Below, one piece after another: positions 34,979-46,718 of a DNA stretch of 64,000 bases. The notes below the pieces were generated by a model. The model did no database searches and was not told the DNA's origin. It worked only from the letters and a program-made list of their open reading frames with translations. Positions within the stretch are counted from its first letter, which is position 1, and each line of letters begins with the position of its first letter. The position numbers and the translations under genes were made by a program. Source of the stretch: Heterocephalus glaber (lineage: Eukaryota; Chordata; Mammalia; Rodentia; Bathyergidae). The stretch covers positions 2,343,388-2,407,387 of the forward strand of contig NW_004624779.1 in assembly GCF_000247695.1 (NCBI RefSeq), given 5' to 3'.

Positions 34979-35181
34979 AGCCTTTCTCTTTTATAGCAAC
35001 TCACTCTTCAAGATCCCATGAGAACTACCCTTGTCCCTTCCAAGAGCAGCACCCTCCGTGATGGGACAACTTCCCACTAGGCTACACAGCTTAAGTACTC
35101 CAAAACCTCAACATGGTCACACTGAAGACCCAGGGCCCAGCGTATGAATCCTTGGACACAAAACATACCCAAAATGTAGCA

Positions 35182-38100
35182 GAAATACATAAAATAAATT
35201 GAGTTTGAAATGTGACAAAAACCTCCTCTAAAAATTCCTTGGAATAATAAGCAGGATCATTATATCTTTATTTTAGTCACTCATATTTACTAAACTATGT
35301 GTTAGTATTTCTTTTAAAGTAGAAAAACTAGGAGCACACACAGACATGATGCCAGAATGTGGTGCCTGAGTGCATTAAGAGTTGAATATTGAGACAACGT
35401 ATGACAAAAATGGCATGTTTTCAGAGCCCACTTACCCTCTATTTTCTCTCATTTGCCCTTTTCTTAGAACATTTCTCATTCTTTTTGGCTTCTGAAAACC
35501 CCCAGCTCTGTTTGCACAGGGTCATGTTCACAGGCGTCCCTGGCTACTCGCCTCTTATGTTGATGACAGCGCAGTCTGTCATTCTAGATCCACATGTTCG
35601 TCAGTATCGTCTCAATACCTGAAGAGCCCTGTTTCAATCCACAATTTATTCTCCCCCGAATGTACTAGCATTTGATTGTACCACACATTTTAAGCAGTTT
35701 CTTATGATTCTGGGGGCTAAGAATGTTATACATTTTTATTTTTAGGTGGGATATTTTTATTGCATCTTCAGAAATAGCTTGCATCAATAGCTATAAAGAG
35801 AAAGGTAAAATGGAGTAACAGGGGAAAAATGGTTAAGCTGTAACTCCTGAGTTCTGGGCTGGGCTTGGTCACTGTTCATCATTTCAACATGAGGAAATTA
35901 ATTGTGTGTGAGGAAAGTAATATTCCCTTTCATCATCTATGATGTTCTCAGAATAGTTGAAATAATCAAATCTGAAAGTACATCGAGAACTATGACACAT
36001 ATGTTAAAATATTATTAATATTATTATTATTATATTCTATCAGGGTAAAATTTTTGATGCGGTAAAGTTTAGTTAATCTACACAAAAAATTGTGCTGATA
36101 ATAAGCCAATTAATTTCTTAACAACACAGTAAGTTTTTTTTATTACTATGTGAATTAGAAAGAGTATGAAATGCAGGGTAGCAAACACAAATAATCTAAA
36201 ACAAATTGTAGAAAAACTCTGTTTAGAAAATAAGAAGTAGAATAACAATAATTGGAAAAAGGGAATGTTATAGAATCAATGCTTAAGCATGAAAAATTAG
36301 AATTATAAAACAACTGACATGCTTAAATTGAGACACATGAATAAGGAACTTAACTTAGCCTTTGATCCTTAGTGCTGGCTTGCTAAAAATTTTATGGTAA
36401 AGAAAAAAGAAAGCAACAATTGAAATCTCCTTATGTGTGCTATAGCATGCCACAATCAAGAAAAAAAAATAGAAATAACAACAAACTGCTGTCCTTAGGT
36501 ACTGCCATAATAATTGTAGCCAGTTGACTAGAGTATACTATACTGAACTCCTTGAATGTACTATAGAAGTACAAATATAAAACTAATTCCAAAATCTGCA
36601 GAGAAAGCTTTTCATCAAGAGCTATATCTTCTTTTACTGTTGTTACTGTTGAAATGACTTTTGAAAATTACTTGTCTTAACATGTTCATAGTACTAAACA
36701 TTATTTTCAGCCAAAATTAATATAAAAGACAACTGTAAATGAGGTAAGGATCCTAAACTCTGGTAACCCAGTATTATTGATAATAGCCATATATTTATTT
36801 TTTTCCAGAATCAGATTAAATATATCTATCTGGAGATTACCCTAGCATGTTATTAGGTTCGACTTCTGAGAAGCTTTCTGACAAGTCTTTAATCTTCTTA
36901 TGTTGTGATAAGTCTGTTTTTTGAGAAATGAAACTAAATGTATCAAAAGTCTTTTATTTCACATTTAGGTCCTGAAAATCAAGCAAAAATTAGTTCACCA
37001 TTCCCAATTAGCTTGGGGTAGAAAATATTGTCAGAAAGATTAAGCAAATGTACATTCATTTAATTTGAACATAAAATTCCATGAAAATTTCCAATTAATA
37101 TGCTATTTGCCAACCTCATAACATTTTATTTTATGCTATCATTTTGTATGTCCTTCACTGTTTTTTTAAAGTTTTGCTTTGGAGTTCATTTTTTACTTTT
37201 TATTATTCAATAAATTTACCAATACCTTCTTTATCTAGTATTATTACTCAGAAATAGGCAAAATATGTTTAGAAGGCATACTGCTTATAACTACAGAAAT
37301 ACATTAGACAAATATCAAAATACAAAATTACAGCTATCACAAGCACATAATCTTTATTAGTTAATAAGAGGCTATTTTTTGTATTTATAGATATTAAACA
37401 ATCTCATTTTACAGAGAGAAGAAGGTAAAATGGGATAATTGATGCTTTGAAATCTTAAAACTAAAGACCTAATAGAGAAGAAGAGTTCTAGTTGATATTT
37501 TCATGCATACAAGCTGTGCCTGTTAAAGAATAAAGGCACCATTGTATTAATTGTTCTAGTGTTACATGAAATTCTTGAGTGTGTTCATGATACTTACATT
37601 CTAAAATAGCGTGGGATATCCTTAAACATCTAAAAAGCTGATTTTTTGCGTAGGCTTATGTTATTACAGAAAAAAAACAGAACAGAATACTCTTGACTTG
37701 AAACAGCTTTTTGGCAAGAAGCCAAACCACAAATCCCCAAAAGGGTTATAGCTGAGCTCCAAGAGAAGTTGTTAGATATAAATTTTAGTAGCATTTCTGC
37801 TATTTAATGTCATAGTGTGTATTCCCTAAAACTGTCTCTTATAACAACTTAGTCATTTTATAAATTTATCTTTTATTTAGGAAGGAAATGTTTTGGATGG
37901 TTTGCTTTCATGTAGTGACAAGATTAATATCGTTTTACAAGATAACTGGGGGAATCAGTCACTCAGGAACTACTGAATTCTTTTTGATGCTCTTAGCCAG
38001 TATTCATACTGTCTAAATATGTATTTAACTCTTGATGTGGTCCTGACTTACAGTATCAGTGTCTGCACTTAGAGTGTCTTCCTGAGAGTTAGAAAAAGTG

Positions 38101-38570
38101 TTGTCTCATTCTTTGGACATTATGTTTAGCAAAAGAACAGTAAGTGACAACACTCTCAAGTATTGCTGTTAAAAAAATCTAAACACTTATGATTTCAAAC
38201 CACCAGTTTATTATTTCCTGAGATTCAGTGAGTTTGCGGGGACATTTCTCACTTGTTTACCTGTGTGCTCTTGTGAGAATACATTTAGCTGGCCAGTTGG
38301 CAGGTGTGGAGCTCTGACGATGTCCCTCTCACCTGTCTGACAGGGAATGCTGGGTGTCGCCTAGGGCACCTTGCTTCATGCTTCCGTAGCATCTCTTCTG
38401 AATCACCCTGCCATTTATGTGATCTTAGGGTGGTTATCCAAGGGGGAAGATGAAAGCTACGAAGTCACTTTTGCAGACCTGTTTCTAGAACACACAAATG
38501 GTTACTTTAGTCACATTGTAAATTGGTCAAAGCAAAACAAAATGCAAAGTAATATTTAAGGTCAGGGAAA
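35182..38570. other. No gene recognised
   Basis: 3.4 kb of AT-rich unique DNA with an (ATT)n run near 36010-36035. 35640-35735 has a faint resemblance to an antisense MLT1 LTR ('ttcttatgattctgggggctaagaatg'). The 77-codon frame at 35389-35622 has a hydrophobic start but no recognised family. Confidence 0.4.
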
Positions 38571-38695
38571 TGGACTTGACCTCTTTTTTTTTGTTTTGTT
38601 TTGTTTGGTACCAGGGATAGAACTTGGGTCCTTGCACTTGTGAGGAAGGCAACAGAACCACTGAGCTAAATCCCCGGCCCTGGACTTGACCTCTT
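38571..38695 (-). mobile_element. Young ID-type SINE with 15-bp TSD
   Basis: Body 38586-38680 in minus orientation: tail of T/GTTTT repeats, then 'tggtaccagggatagaactt..', ending 'ccactgagctaaatccccggccc'. The 15-base direct repeat TGGACTTGACCTCTT is perfect at 38571-38585 and 38681-38695. The perfect duplication marks a comparatively recent insertion. Confidence 0.95.
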
Positions 38696-38840
38696 AATGG
38701 AGAAATGGAAAAATTATCTTGCTGCATTTTAAAATGGATAGTAATATTCCTCTGGGCTGACATAGTATCCTGGGCCATTGTTCATTTTTTTTTTTTTAAG
38801 TATCTTCTACAACTGCACTTCTTCAACGTGTCTTCCTCTT

Positions 38841-38964
38841 CAAAATACAAGAATGGGCCCCGGGATTTAGCTCAGTGGTTTCGCCACCTGCTGCGCAAGT
38901 GCAAGGACCCAAGTTCGATTCCCGGTACCAAAAAAAAACCCACAGAAAAACAAAATACAAGAAT
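38841..38964 (+). mobile_element. Young ID-type SINE with 14-bp TSD
   Basis: Body 38855-38950 in plus orientation: 'gggatttagctcagtgg' A-box, 'aagttcgattcccgg' B-box, 'taccaaaaaaaaac' tail. The 14-base direct repeat CAAAATACAAGAAT is perfect at 38841-38854 and 38951-38964. It faces the copy at 38586-38680, so the two form a widely spaced inverted repeat. It could fold like a tRNA, but the tail and duplication make it a retroposon, not a tRNA gene. Confidence 0.95.
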
Positions 38965-41379
38965 AAAAAGTCCAATGGAGTCTATCTTCAGTTCTGACTG
39001 CCCACGACACTTTACACCATTGTCCAATGTACAACCTGCTCATATCTACAGGGATTAATTACTATGGAATTAATTACTGAGAGTTTTGAAGGCTAGTGTT
39101 AGAGGAAGACATTTCCATGTGAAGGACACCTAGAGAACAAGATAAATCTAATACAAACACCTGGGTACAAGAGATGATAAATTAGCTTTACTTTGTACTA
39201 ATCAAATAATATCTGCAATAGTATTGTATATATTTATAAATGTCACATGTACATGTTCAAGGTAGAGCAGTGCAAATAGCATTCAAAGTATGATATATGA
39301 TCAAGAATTGAGAAAACAGAAGCTGTTAAATATTGTAAAAAAGAAACTCAACTTCCTATGAAATATATGACTTCACTTAGATGGAAAACTGTCATTAACA
39401 GAAGTGTTCAATCTACATAGCACCATAGATTACCAGGAAATGGAAGGTGGGTATGTCCAGGGTTAAGCATAGTACTTGCAGATTGAGGGGGGTTAATTAA
39501 TGAGATGTTCCTTAGAAACCAAGAGTTTTGATTCAGAATTTTATTCCATGGGGTAAGTTTCATACACATTAATTATATTTGACAATTATTTGCAAAGAAT
39601 AGATGTCAAATGAAAGATTCAAAGAATAAAATCATTTCTTTTGAATAATGAAAGAAAAACAAATTTAACCCATGCATTTATACATCCGATCTGTTTCTCT
39701 AAATGAGGAACAGGAATGTGTTACCATTGTTAACTTCACAGACGAAACAGTGTCTGGGGGATTGGGATAAGAGGGATAAATAGTTTTCATGTATACCATT
39801 TACAAATATTTTTATTTTTCACCATATGTATATCTTAATTAAATTCCCTCACACACTTATTAAAGTGGTGCTGAGCCTTTACGATAAAATCATGGAAAAG
39901 AAAAATTGTACCAAATCCCACAAAACATTTTATTTCTTGCATTTCCAAATTTTTACCTATCCAACTCACAATCATACCATTTAACCACTTCAAATATTTT
40001 CTTTACTTTAAAAAAGAGGTAATATTTGCAAATGTGGAAATAACATGAACTTGAGTTCTCCTCTGTGTCAGCTAACAGTAGAAGAATTCTGCCGAGTCAC
40101 TGCTTCCTCTAATTAATCCCATCTTACGAATTTTGGACCAGATAGAATCCTAGTGGGCTGCCATGGGATAATATTTTTCTATGCAAAAAGCTAATTGACA
40201 CATATGTGGCTTTATTCTGTGACCCTGGCCTCATTAGAACCACTGTCTTAGTACTTTAGTGGATTGGTTTCTGCTTAGGTAGTGGAGATCTGCTTTTCGA
40301 TGCAGGGAGTGAAGGTAAAGAAATAACAATATTTGAGTTTCAGATAGGAAAAAAATAGTAATAACTCAGTTAAGAATAGGTTTTCCCAATTTTAAAATAT
40401 CTCCCCCAAATTAATCAGATATTGAAAGAAAAAAGTTAAATCTCTAAAAAGTTTCCATGGAGAAAAAAAGCAGGAAAAAATTGATGTCATGTAGTTAGTG
40501 ATCACACTCAAAGATATATTAGCATCCATTTGGAAATATTTAAAGGTCGGTCAACTTTCTTTTCTCAATTTCTTATTAATCCAGATTTATACTTTATTTT
40601 TAATCAACTAGCTTGAATAAACTAGTTTATTGATAAAATGGTTGCTGTAAGAGACTCACAACCATTTATATTGTACTTAGTGATAAAATATCATTCATGC
40701 TAATCAACTACATAGTCTATTGTGAATGTAGATGATCATGATCATCACATCTCTAAATACACAAACTATTTCTACCAAGGCTGAAGCTGCTCACACAGGC
40801 AAGCCATAAATTAAATAGGATAAATATCTCATTTGTCATACTTACTCTAGTCAATATACATTGAAATTCTGTGAAGAGTCAAAGATTCAGGTTTCTTTCT
40901 GTATTCTCACCTGAAAGTTCAGCCTCTGCAAAATTAGACCCACTACTCTTTATGAAAGAATTGAAAGTGTAATGCACAAGGCTAAAAGAAATAATGACAG
41001 TGAGTGTTTGGGGAAATATTTTATCTAGTCCTCTTCTTGTCTGGGCAAGTAGCTGGTAATGGTGCTGATGACAGGAGGTAGTAGCAGTAGTTGTAGATGT
41101 AAGGACAATTTTGGCAAGGCTTACTTAGTTTCGTACAATGATAGCAAACTTGTCACCTTCAGTCTGAGCCACGTGGTGAAATACAGCAAGTTAGCAGCAT
41201 TATTTGTTTTTGTGGTGCTTATACTGGAATTGTTTATTATAAGAGGAGATCTTTAAAAGAAATATGTATATCTAGATTGAGAGAACCTTAAAACTATGCT
41301 TACTGGCAGTGAAATAAAGAAGTCAGAAGGGCAAACATCAGCCTACAGTTTTATGCCATGCAGTGTCCATTCCATGACA
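38965..41379. other. No gene recognised
   Basis: 2.4 kb of AT-rich unique DNA with no supported exon or repeat, apart from a 16-base perfect palindrome at 40731-40746. Confidence 0.4.
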
Positions 41380-41560
41380 GCCCTGGCTGGAGTCCCCTTA
41401 CTGCCACTCATCAGCTGTGAGATCTTGAAGTCTATTCCTAGCTAAGCCTGGGTTATGTACTCATAATATGAAGAATAGCAATAATATCTAGTTCAAAGAA
41501 TTTCTCTGGTGAACAAATAACATGAAAGATGTAAAATGTTTGATGAGTATCTGGCTTAAA
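41380..41560 (+). mobile_element. MIR SINE
   Basis: Sense MIR order: 'ggctggagtccccttactgccactcatcagctgtgagatcttgaag', 'cataatatgaagaatagcaataatatctagttcaaagaatttctctggtgaacaaataacatgaaagatgtaaaatgtttgatgagtatctgg'. Diverged but continuous. Confidence 0.6.
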
Positions 41561-41879
41561 GTACTGGCATATTCTAGCTTATTGCACAGTAGACATAATC
41601 ATTATTCTAAAATATTCACATCATTGCCTTACTATCATTTGCTTAATTATCCCTTTATTTTGAGTTTCCAAAATATTTGTAACCATGATAAACATTTATT
41701 TTTGTCTACTGTTTCATTATTCACATAAAATATAAAATCTTTTTAATCTTTTCTTGTATATTGCCATCTAAGAAGTGCAAAAGAGTCCTTCTTGTTCATT
41801 GGTGAGTCTGTTTAGAATTGTGTGGGCACATCTTGCCTACTGTCTCTGCTTCTTCTTTCTCTTTGTCTTAATCCATTTG

Positions 41880-44620
41880 TGCACGTGTTATTCTTTTATT
41901 ATAATTTTAGTGGATTTGTAAGAGAAATCAGAAATTATAAGGTTTTAATTGTGAAGGTAAAGCTGAGTGTATTCTTTTTATTTTCTTTAACAATCGTATT
42001 TGTTTATGTCATTACTCGTAAAGATGAGTGAATTTTGTTTTTGAAGGCCTACCTCTAGGTTGCCTGTGCTTCCTAATTCATTAACTTATCATTTAATTTT
42101 TTTTCCATCCTTCTACTTTCATTGCCTTTACTGTAGTTTTCAAATCTTGGCACATTCAATTTTAGTTGTTTTTCTATTTATAAAATGATTTAATACTAGA
42201 AATTTCTAAGTTATGCATATGTATCTCCCCATGCTAATATGAATGCTTCATCTATTGTTGAGTTCTAAATATTTATTTCCATTATGATAGTCCATAAAAA
42301 TAAAATATGAAACTATATTTTAATCTATTCAGATAGTTATATGCAAATAGATGTTTTGAAAAATCTCCAATAGATTTGCATATGGTTAGAAGCTTATACC
42401 TTGTATGAAACTAGTTCTCACTTTTGTTCAATTTTATTTTGCACCTTGGAACATGGTGAATTTTGAAAATGTTAGAGATATATTTAAAATTGTATATTTT
42501 TTAATTGATTATACATTTTTATTTTTTTTAACTAGGTACATTATTACTTCTTAATTTTATTGTTCAAAAATTCTAAATCATTTTCTTGTTCATGCTGCTT
42601 GATTTTTATCAGTTGTCAAAAGAATTATATAAATATCTTCCACTCTGAATAAGGATTTGTAAAATTATTCTCATAATTCTGACAATTGCTGATCACTTAC
42701 TTTAGGATTATTGTACAAAATCATACATGGTTTTTTAAATAATCTGTAGCATTGCTTGAAAGATTTTTGGAGTTATTTCATTCACTTTTGAAGCAACATT
42801 AGTATTAAATGTAAAAAGTAATTACTTTGTTAAATATATATGCATATATATTTCAGTTATTCTGTACTCTTTATGCAAATGTCTTTATAAAATTACAGAA
42901 ATTTTTTTGATTCTCTCTTGACTTACATAAATGTCATTTTAGCCTATTTATACTTTTTATAATTGCTGCTGTTTGAATATTTTCTACTAAATTACTGTAC
43001 TTTCTGTTTGCTTCAAATTTTCTTGGTTTTCTTTTTTCCCTTTGTTCAGTAAATTGTTTTTTAATTCAATATTGGTATTTCTTTTAATTTCTATACTGGT
43101 ATTTAAGTGGTTACTTTCTGTCTTCTCAAATCTCTTCAGTTCTTTCTTGTTTTATTTTTAAAATTATATTCTGATTTTTCTTCCTGTTAGTGATTAGTCA
43201 CTACATTTTAACACATCCAGATGACATACTGAATTCTATACTTGCCTCCATTTATATCCACCTCCTAAAATATTTTTGAATGCTAAATTGTTTTCTTGAC
43301 CATTTTACATGTCAGTACTAAATGACATTTATTATTCTCTTTCTTCTACTTCTCCTTTTCCTTTTTTGACTTTGGCATTCAGATTTTGAACACTTCTTTT
43401 TAAATTCAAACTTTATCATTTTAGGCTTATTGGTGATGTTACGATATGTAGTGTTTGTTTAATTTAAATTTTAACTGTTCATTCTTACTATATACAAATA
43501 CAATTGAATTTTTTATTGATGTTATATTTTGTAAACTTGTTAAATTCATTTATTAGATTTAATGACTCTTTCATGGATTATTTGGGATTTTTTCCGTAAA
43601 ATTAAAATAAGAAAAATTTTATTTTTTCTTTTTTTTTTCTATTACACTTATAATGGTTTTTTCCCATCAATTATTGCACCAGATAGATATTCCAGTCATG
43701 TGTTTCACAAGCATGTCTACAGTAAACATCTTTGCTTTGGTGATAATCCTATGGGGAAAACATTCATTCATACACCATGAAGTAGAGTGTTAATTATTGT
43801 TTCTCAATAGGCTCCAATAAGTCTGAGGTATTTTTCATCCATTCTTACTTGCTGAGTTATTTTAAAATGAGTAGTTGTTAAATTTGGTAAATTTTTTGGT
43901 ATATAATGACATTGTAAACCTGTCTTTCTCTCTTTGGGTTATTTGGTGCATTGAGTTATAGTAAAGAATTTTTGAATTTTGACCCAGACTTCTATTTTTT
44001 GGATAAATCCTATTATTTTTGGATGTATTATGTTTTTCATCTATTGCTGAATAAAATTTGAACAATTTTGGATTTTTATTAATGAGAGAAGAAACTAGGA
44101 ATTTTCTTTTCTTATTATATTTTGTCCACCATTGTTACGAAAATGATACAGACCTCAACATTACTTGGAAGATCACTATTTTTCTATATTCTTTTACACT
44201 TACTAGAGAATTGTTATTTTTTGATATTATCAGTTGAACTTGCCATTAAAGTTCTCTGAATTTAGGGTTTTCTTTAATGAAAGTTTTAAATGTTGAATAA
44301 AATTTTCTCAGTAGGCACATAATTGTTCAGTATTCAATATGATTTTTTTGAGTAATAGTTTATAGTTTTTGTCTTCTAAAGGATGTGTCTTTTAAATATA
44401 AGTTGCCGAATTATGAGCACGACATTGTAATATTCTCCTACTATCTTTTAAATATCAGCATTTTTGTAGTGATGACATCAGATTTATTTCAGGTACTCAT
44501 TAATGTCTTCTTACTTTTCTCTTGATCACTGTAGGTAGAAGTTAATCATATTGAGCTATGTTTTCATCAAATTTCAAATGAAATAAAGTCTCTATTTATT
44601 CGTATTCTTCAAATAAGCCC
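41880..44620 (-). mobile_element. L1 ORF2, long decayed copy
   Basis: T-rich on the plus strand. The clear part is 43400-44400, which follows antisense L1 reverse transcriptase in order: 'gttatattttgtaaacttgttaaattcatttattag', 'ttggtaaattttttggtatataatgacattg', 'cttctattttttggataaatcctatta', 'ctattgctgaataaaatttg', 'aggaattttcttttcttattat', 'gaatttagggttttctttaatg'. The part below 43400 has the same composition and is probably the ORF2 3' portion, less certainly. All frames are broken; it encodes no working reverse transcriptase. Confidence 0.55.
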
Positions 44621-44629
44621 AGATTGGCA

Positions 44630-44980
44630 GGTGGTTGTGGAAACCATAGGTAGTTTTCTCTACCTTTAATTACGAATCTGATACTTGAAAGTGTTAATAT
44701 GCTACAGTGGATAATTAGATCTTAAGAGAGCACTAGGATTCCATTTTAATGCCTGATGATTTCAGTTTGTAAAAGTGTGGAGTAATACTTGAAAACACTA
44801 ATGGCAGCGGAGAACTTGCATTAATTCCAATGAGGTCGTTTACATTCTCTAATTATTTATGATGAGCCAAGAGGAAATGTAAAATATCTAAATTTATTAC
44901 AAACAATTTAGCCTGCTGATTATTATGATTTGCATTCTATTTACATATTTGCTTCTCAGAGCTAAATTGATGGCAACAAA
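44630..44980. other. Candidate conserved noncoding block
   Basis: Repeat-free sequence directly beside the L1. It has a balanced composition and clustered TAAT-core and ATTTGCAT-like motifs (taattac, cattaattcc, ctaattattta, gatttgcat). Nothing is translated. This is an impression only; conservation cannot be seen from one sequence. Confidence 0.25.
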
Positions 44981-45753
44981 AACCGTACAAGAATTTCTAG
45001 TAATTAAGTTAGAAATAATTACTCCATTTCCTTTTATCCAATGTGTTAGTATGCATTTTCCCCTTTTGGTTCCATGGAGAAACAGAGTACACTTTATTTT
45101 ATAGTTTTAAATAGGTGATCCTGATCACTACTTTCAGTGTGGCTGAAGATATATTGGAAAAAACATAAGCATCTTTGTTCTTGTTCTTCAACAGAAACCA
45201 AATGGATCAATAGTTCTCTGTACTGTACTCTGTATTTTGTATTTAATATTTAAACTCATCCTATATTTATTTAATTTAAAAAATGTTATACTTGTCATTG
45301 AAGACCTGGAAACATGCCAAGGATATAATTCTAGATATTAATAGGACTCTTCAAGGGACCAGGTTCAGCCCAGTCCAATCACTTAGTCACCAAACTTCTC
45401 ATTTTTAGGTTTAGTGTTGGTTATGGTCCTACTCTCTAACATAGCCTGTGATTATTAAATGTTTTTGAACCTAATAGAAGGAATTACCAACCTCTGAACT
45501 CTCTCCAAAGAAGATTACTGTCACACATTTCATTTTTTATCAAGTGCACCATTCTTTACACATGACTTAAATTTGACTCCTTACACCATTGACCTAGTGT
45601 GCTATTTTTGACTCTTAAAGATGACCAAAGCCACTCTAATCTCTTTTCAAATCACACAAAAAACAATCTACCCAAAGATCATTTCCAAATAAGTTTTCTT
45701 TAAATCCTTGATTTCATTAGTTATTCTTCCAGAAGCAATTTCTCCTAGAGACC
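44981..45753. other. No gene recognised
   Basis: Unique AT-rich DNA with no supported feature. Confidence 0.4.
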
Positions 45754-45883
45754 TCATTATCTTTTCTCTTTCTTTCTTTCTCTTTCTTTCTTTCTTTCGT
45801 TCGTTTGTTTGTTCATTCTTTCTTTCTTTTTTTCCTTCTTTCTTTCTTCCTTTCTTTTTTGTTGAACAGGATTTGTCATTATC
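45754..45883 (-). mobile_element. B1 stub that is almost all tail
   Basis: A C/T tract (about 45762-45860, mainly CTTT) followed by 'gttgaacaggatttg'. On the minus strand this reads 'caaatcctgttcaac' and then an A/G-rich tail, resembling the very end of B1 ('accctgtctcaaaa'). TCATTATC at 45754-45761 and 45876-45883 flanks the unit and suggests a target-site duplication. Only about 15 bases of SINE body would remain. Confidence 0.5.
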
Positions 45884-45904
45884 CTTTTTAAATTATGGTA
45901 TTCA

Positions 45905-46025
45905 AATATATATTTATAATATATACTATATATACTATACCATATATGTACTATACTATATATACAGTATTATATAATATACTATGTATACTATATATAA
46001 TATATAGTAGTTTTGACTATATATA
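45905..46025. repeat. AT-rich tandem repeat (tatac/tata)
   Basis: Irregular tandem array of TATACTATA-like units with many internal palindromes; almost no G or C. Prone to cruciform formation and slippage. Confidence 0.85.
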
Positions 46026-46380
46026 AAGGTAAGTTTCTGGAGACTCCTGTGAAAACATGATGAACATATATGACTATGGTACAAAATGAAAAGCATAGCT
46101 AGAACTTACATGACAATTACTCAATGCAGAAGTTCAGTAATTACATTTTATAACTCTTTATCCAGAATGATTTATATCCAAAGACTGTAGAGGATGTTTC
46201 CATTAAGTTTTTATTCCAAAAACAAGATCTGTTAAGATTTTCATTTTGTCCCCTCAGAACAGGTTACAGCATATTGAAGTCTGAATTCAAATATCAGTAC
46301 ATTTGACTTTTTTGGTCTTTATAAATGCAATTAGTAAGAGATCTTTGAGGGGAGGGAGGTCTAATGTAATATGGTTGATA

Positions 46381-46718
46381 TGATGGTTAATATTGATCTA
46401 GACTTAATTGGCTTGAGAGGCACTTAGGAGACAAGGAAAGTAATCTGAGTGTGTCTGAGTGGGACGTAGGGGTACAAGCTTGGGGCACTATATCTGGTCG
46501 TTGTCCCCCTCCTGTCTGGCTCTTTCCCTACTCTCTTTTTCCTGAATACCATTAGCTGAACAGTTTCCTTCCTCCAAAGCCCTTCTCCATTATTTTTCTG
46601 TCTTAAAGCTAGTTCACCATGGACTGAAACCTCTGAAACCATGAGCCAAAATAAACTCCTTCTTTAAATTGTCAGTGCCAGGTATTTTGTCCCAGTCATG
46701 GGAAAACTGGCCAATACA
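46381..46718 (+). mobile_element. Solo LTR, MaLR type
   Basis: 338 bases: 'tgatggttaatattgatctagac...gagaggcacttaggag', 'ctgagtgtgtctgag', 'gaaacctctgaaaccatgagccaaaataaactcc', 'ggtattttgtcccagtcatgggaaaactggccaataca'. Same family as the pair at 6824-8178. TG...CA ends; TGATA stands directly before the start and again two bases after the end, so the exact boundary or duplication is unsure. Minus-strand frames through it are incidental. Confidence 0.75.

Larger units (their letters stand above)
34342..35181 (-). mobile_element. Outer MaLR-type LTR, split by insertion
   Basis: The left piece (34342-34553) starts 'tgtattagcctgttctttgttactctaacaaaatatctcaa' and includes 'ttatttagctcactgttctgaaagttcaag'. 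The right piece (about 34979-35181) contains 'ttatagcaactcactcttcaagatcccatgagaac', 'caagagcagcaccctc' and 'acttcccactaggc'. Together they follow an antisense MaLR LTR whose middle is interrupted by another LTR. It has no coding content. It is the oldest layer of a three-level nest. Confidence 0.65.

Noticed and set aside
38858..38935. tRNA-gene-like sequence with good A and B boxes
   Set aside because: The A-rich tail and perfect 14-base flanking duplication show that it is an ID-type SINE. The same body recurs about ten times in the window on both strands.
41880..44620. Possible active reverse transcriptase gene
   Set aside because: The L1 similarity is only at DNA level; all frames are broken by stops and length changes, so no enzyme can be made.
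45708..45977. 89-codon frame rich in Ser/Phe and then Tyr/Ile
   Set aside because: It runs through a CTTT tract into a TATA-type tandem repeat; pure low complexity.
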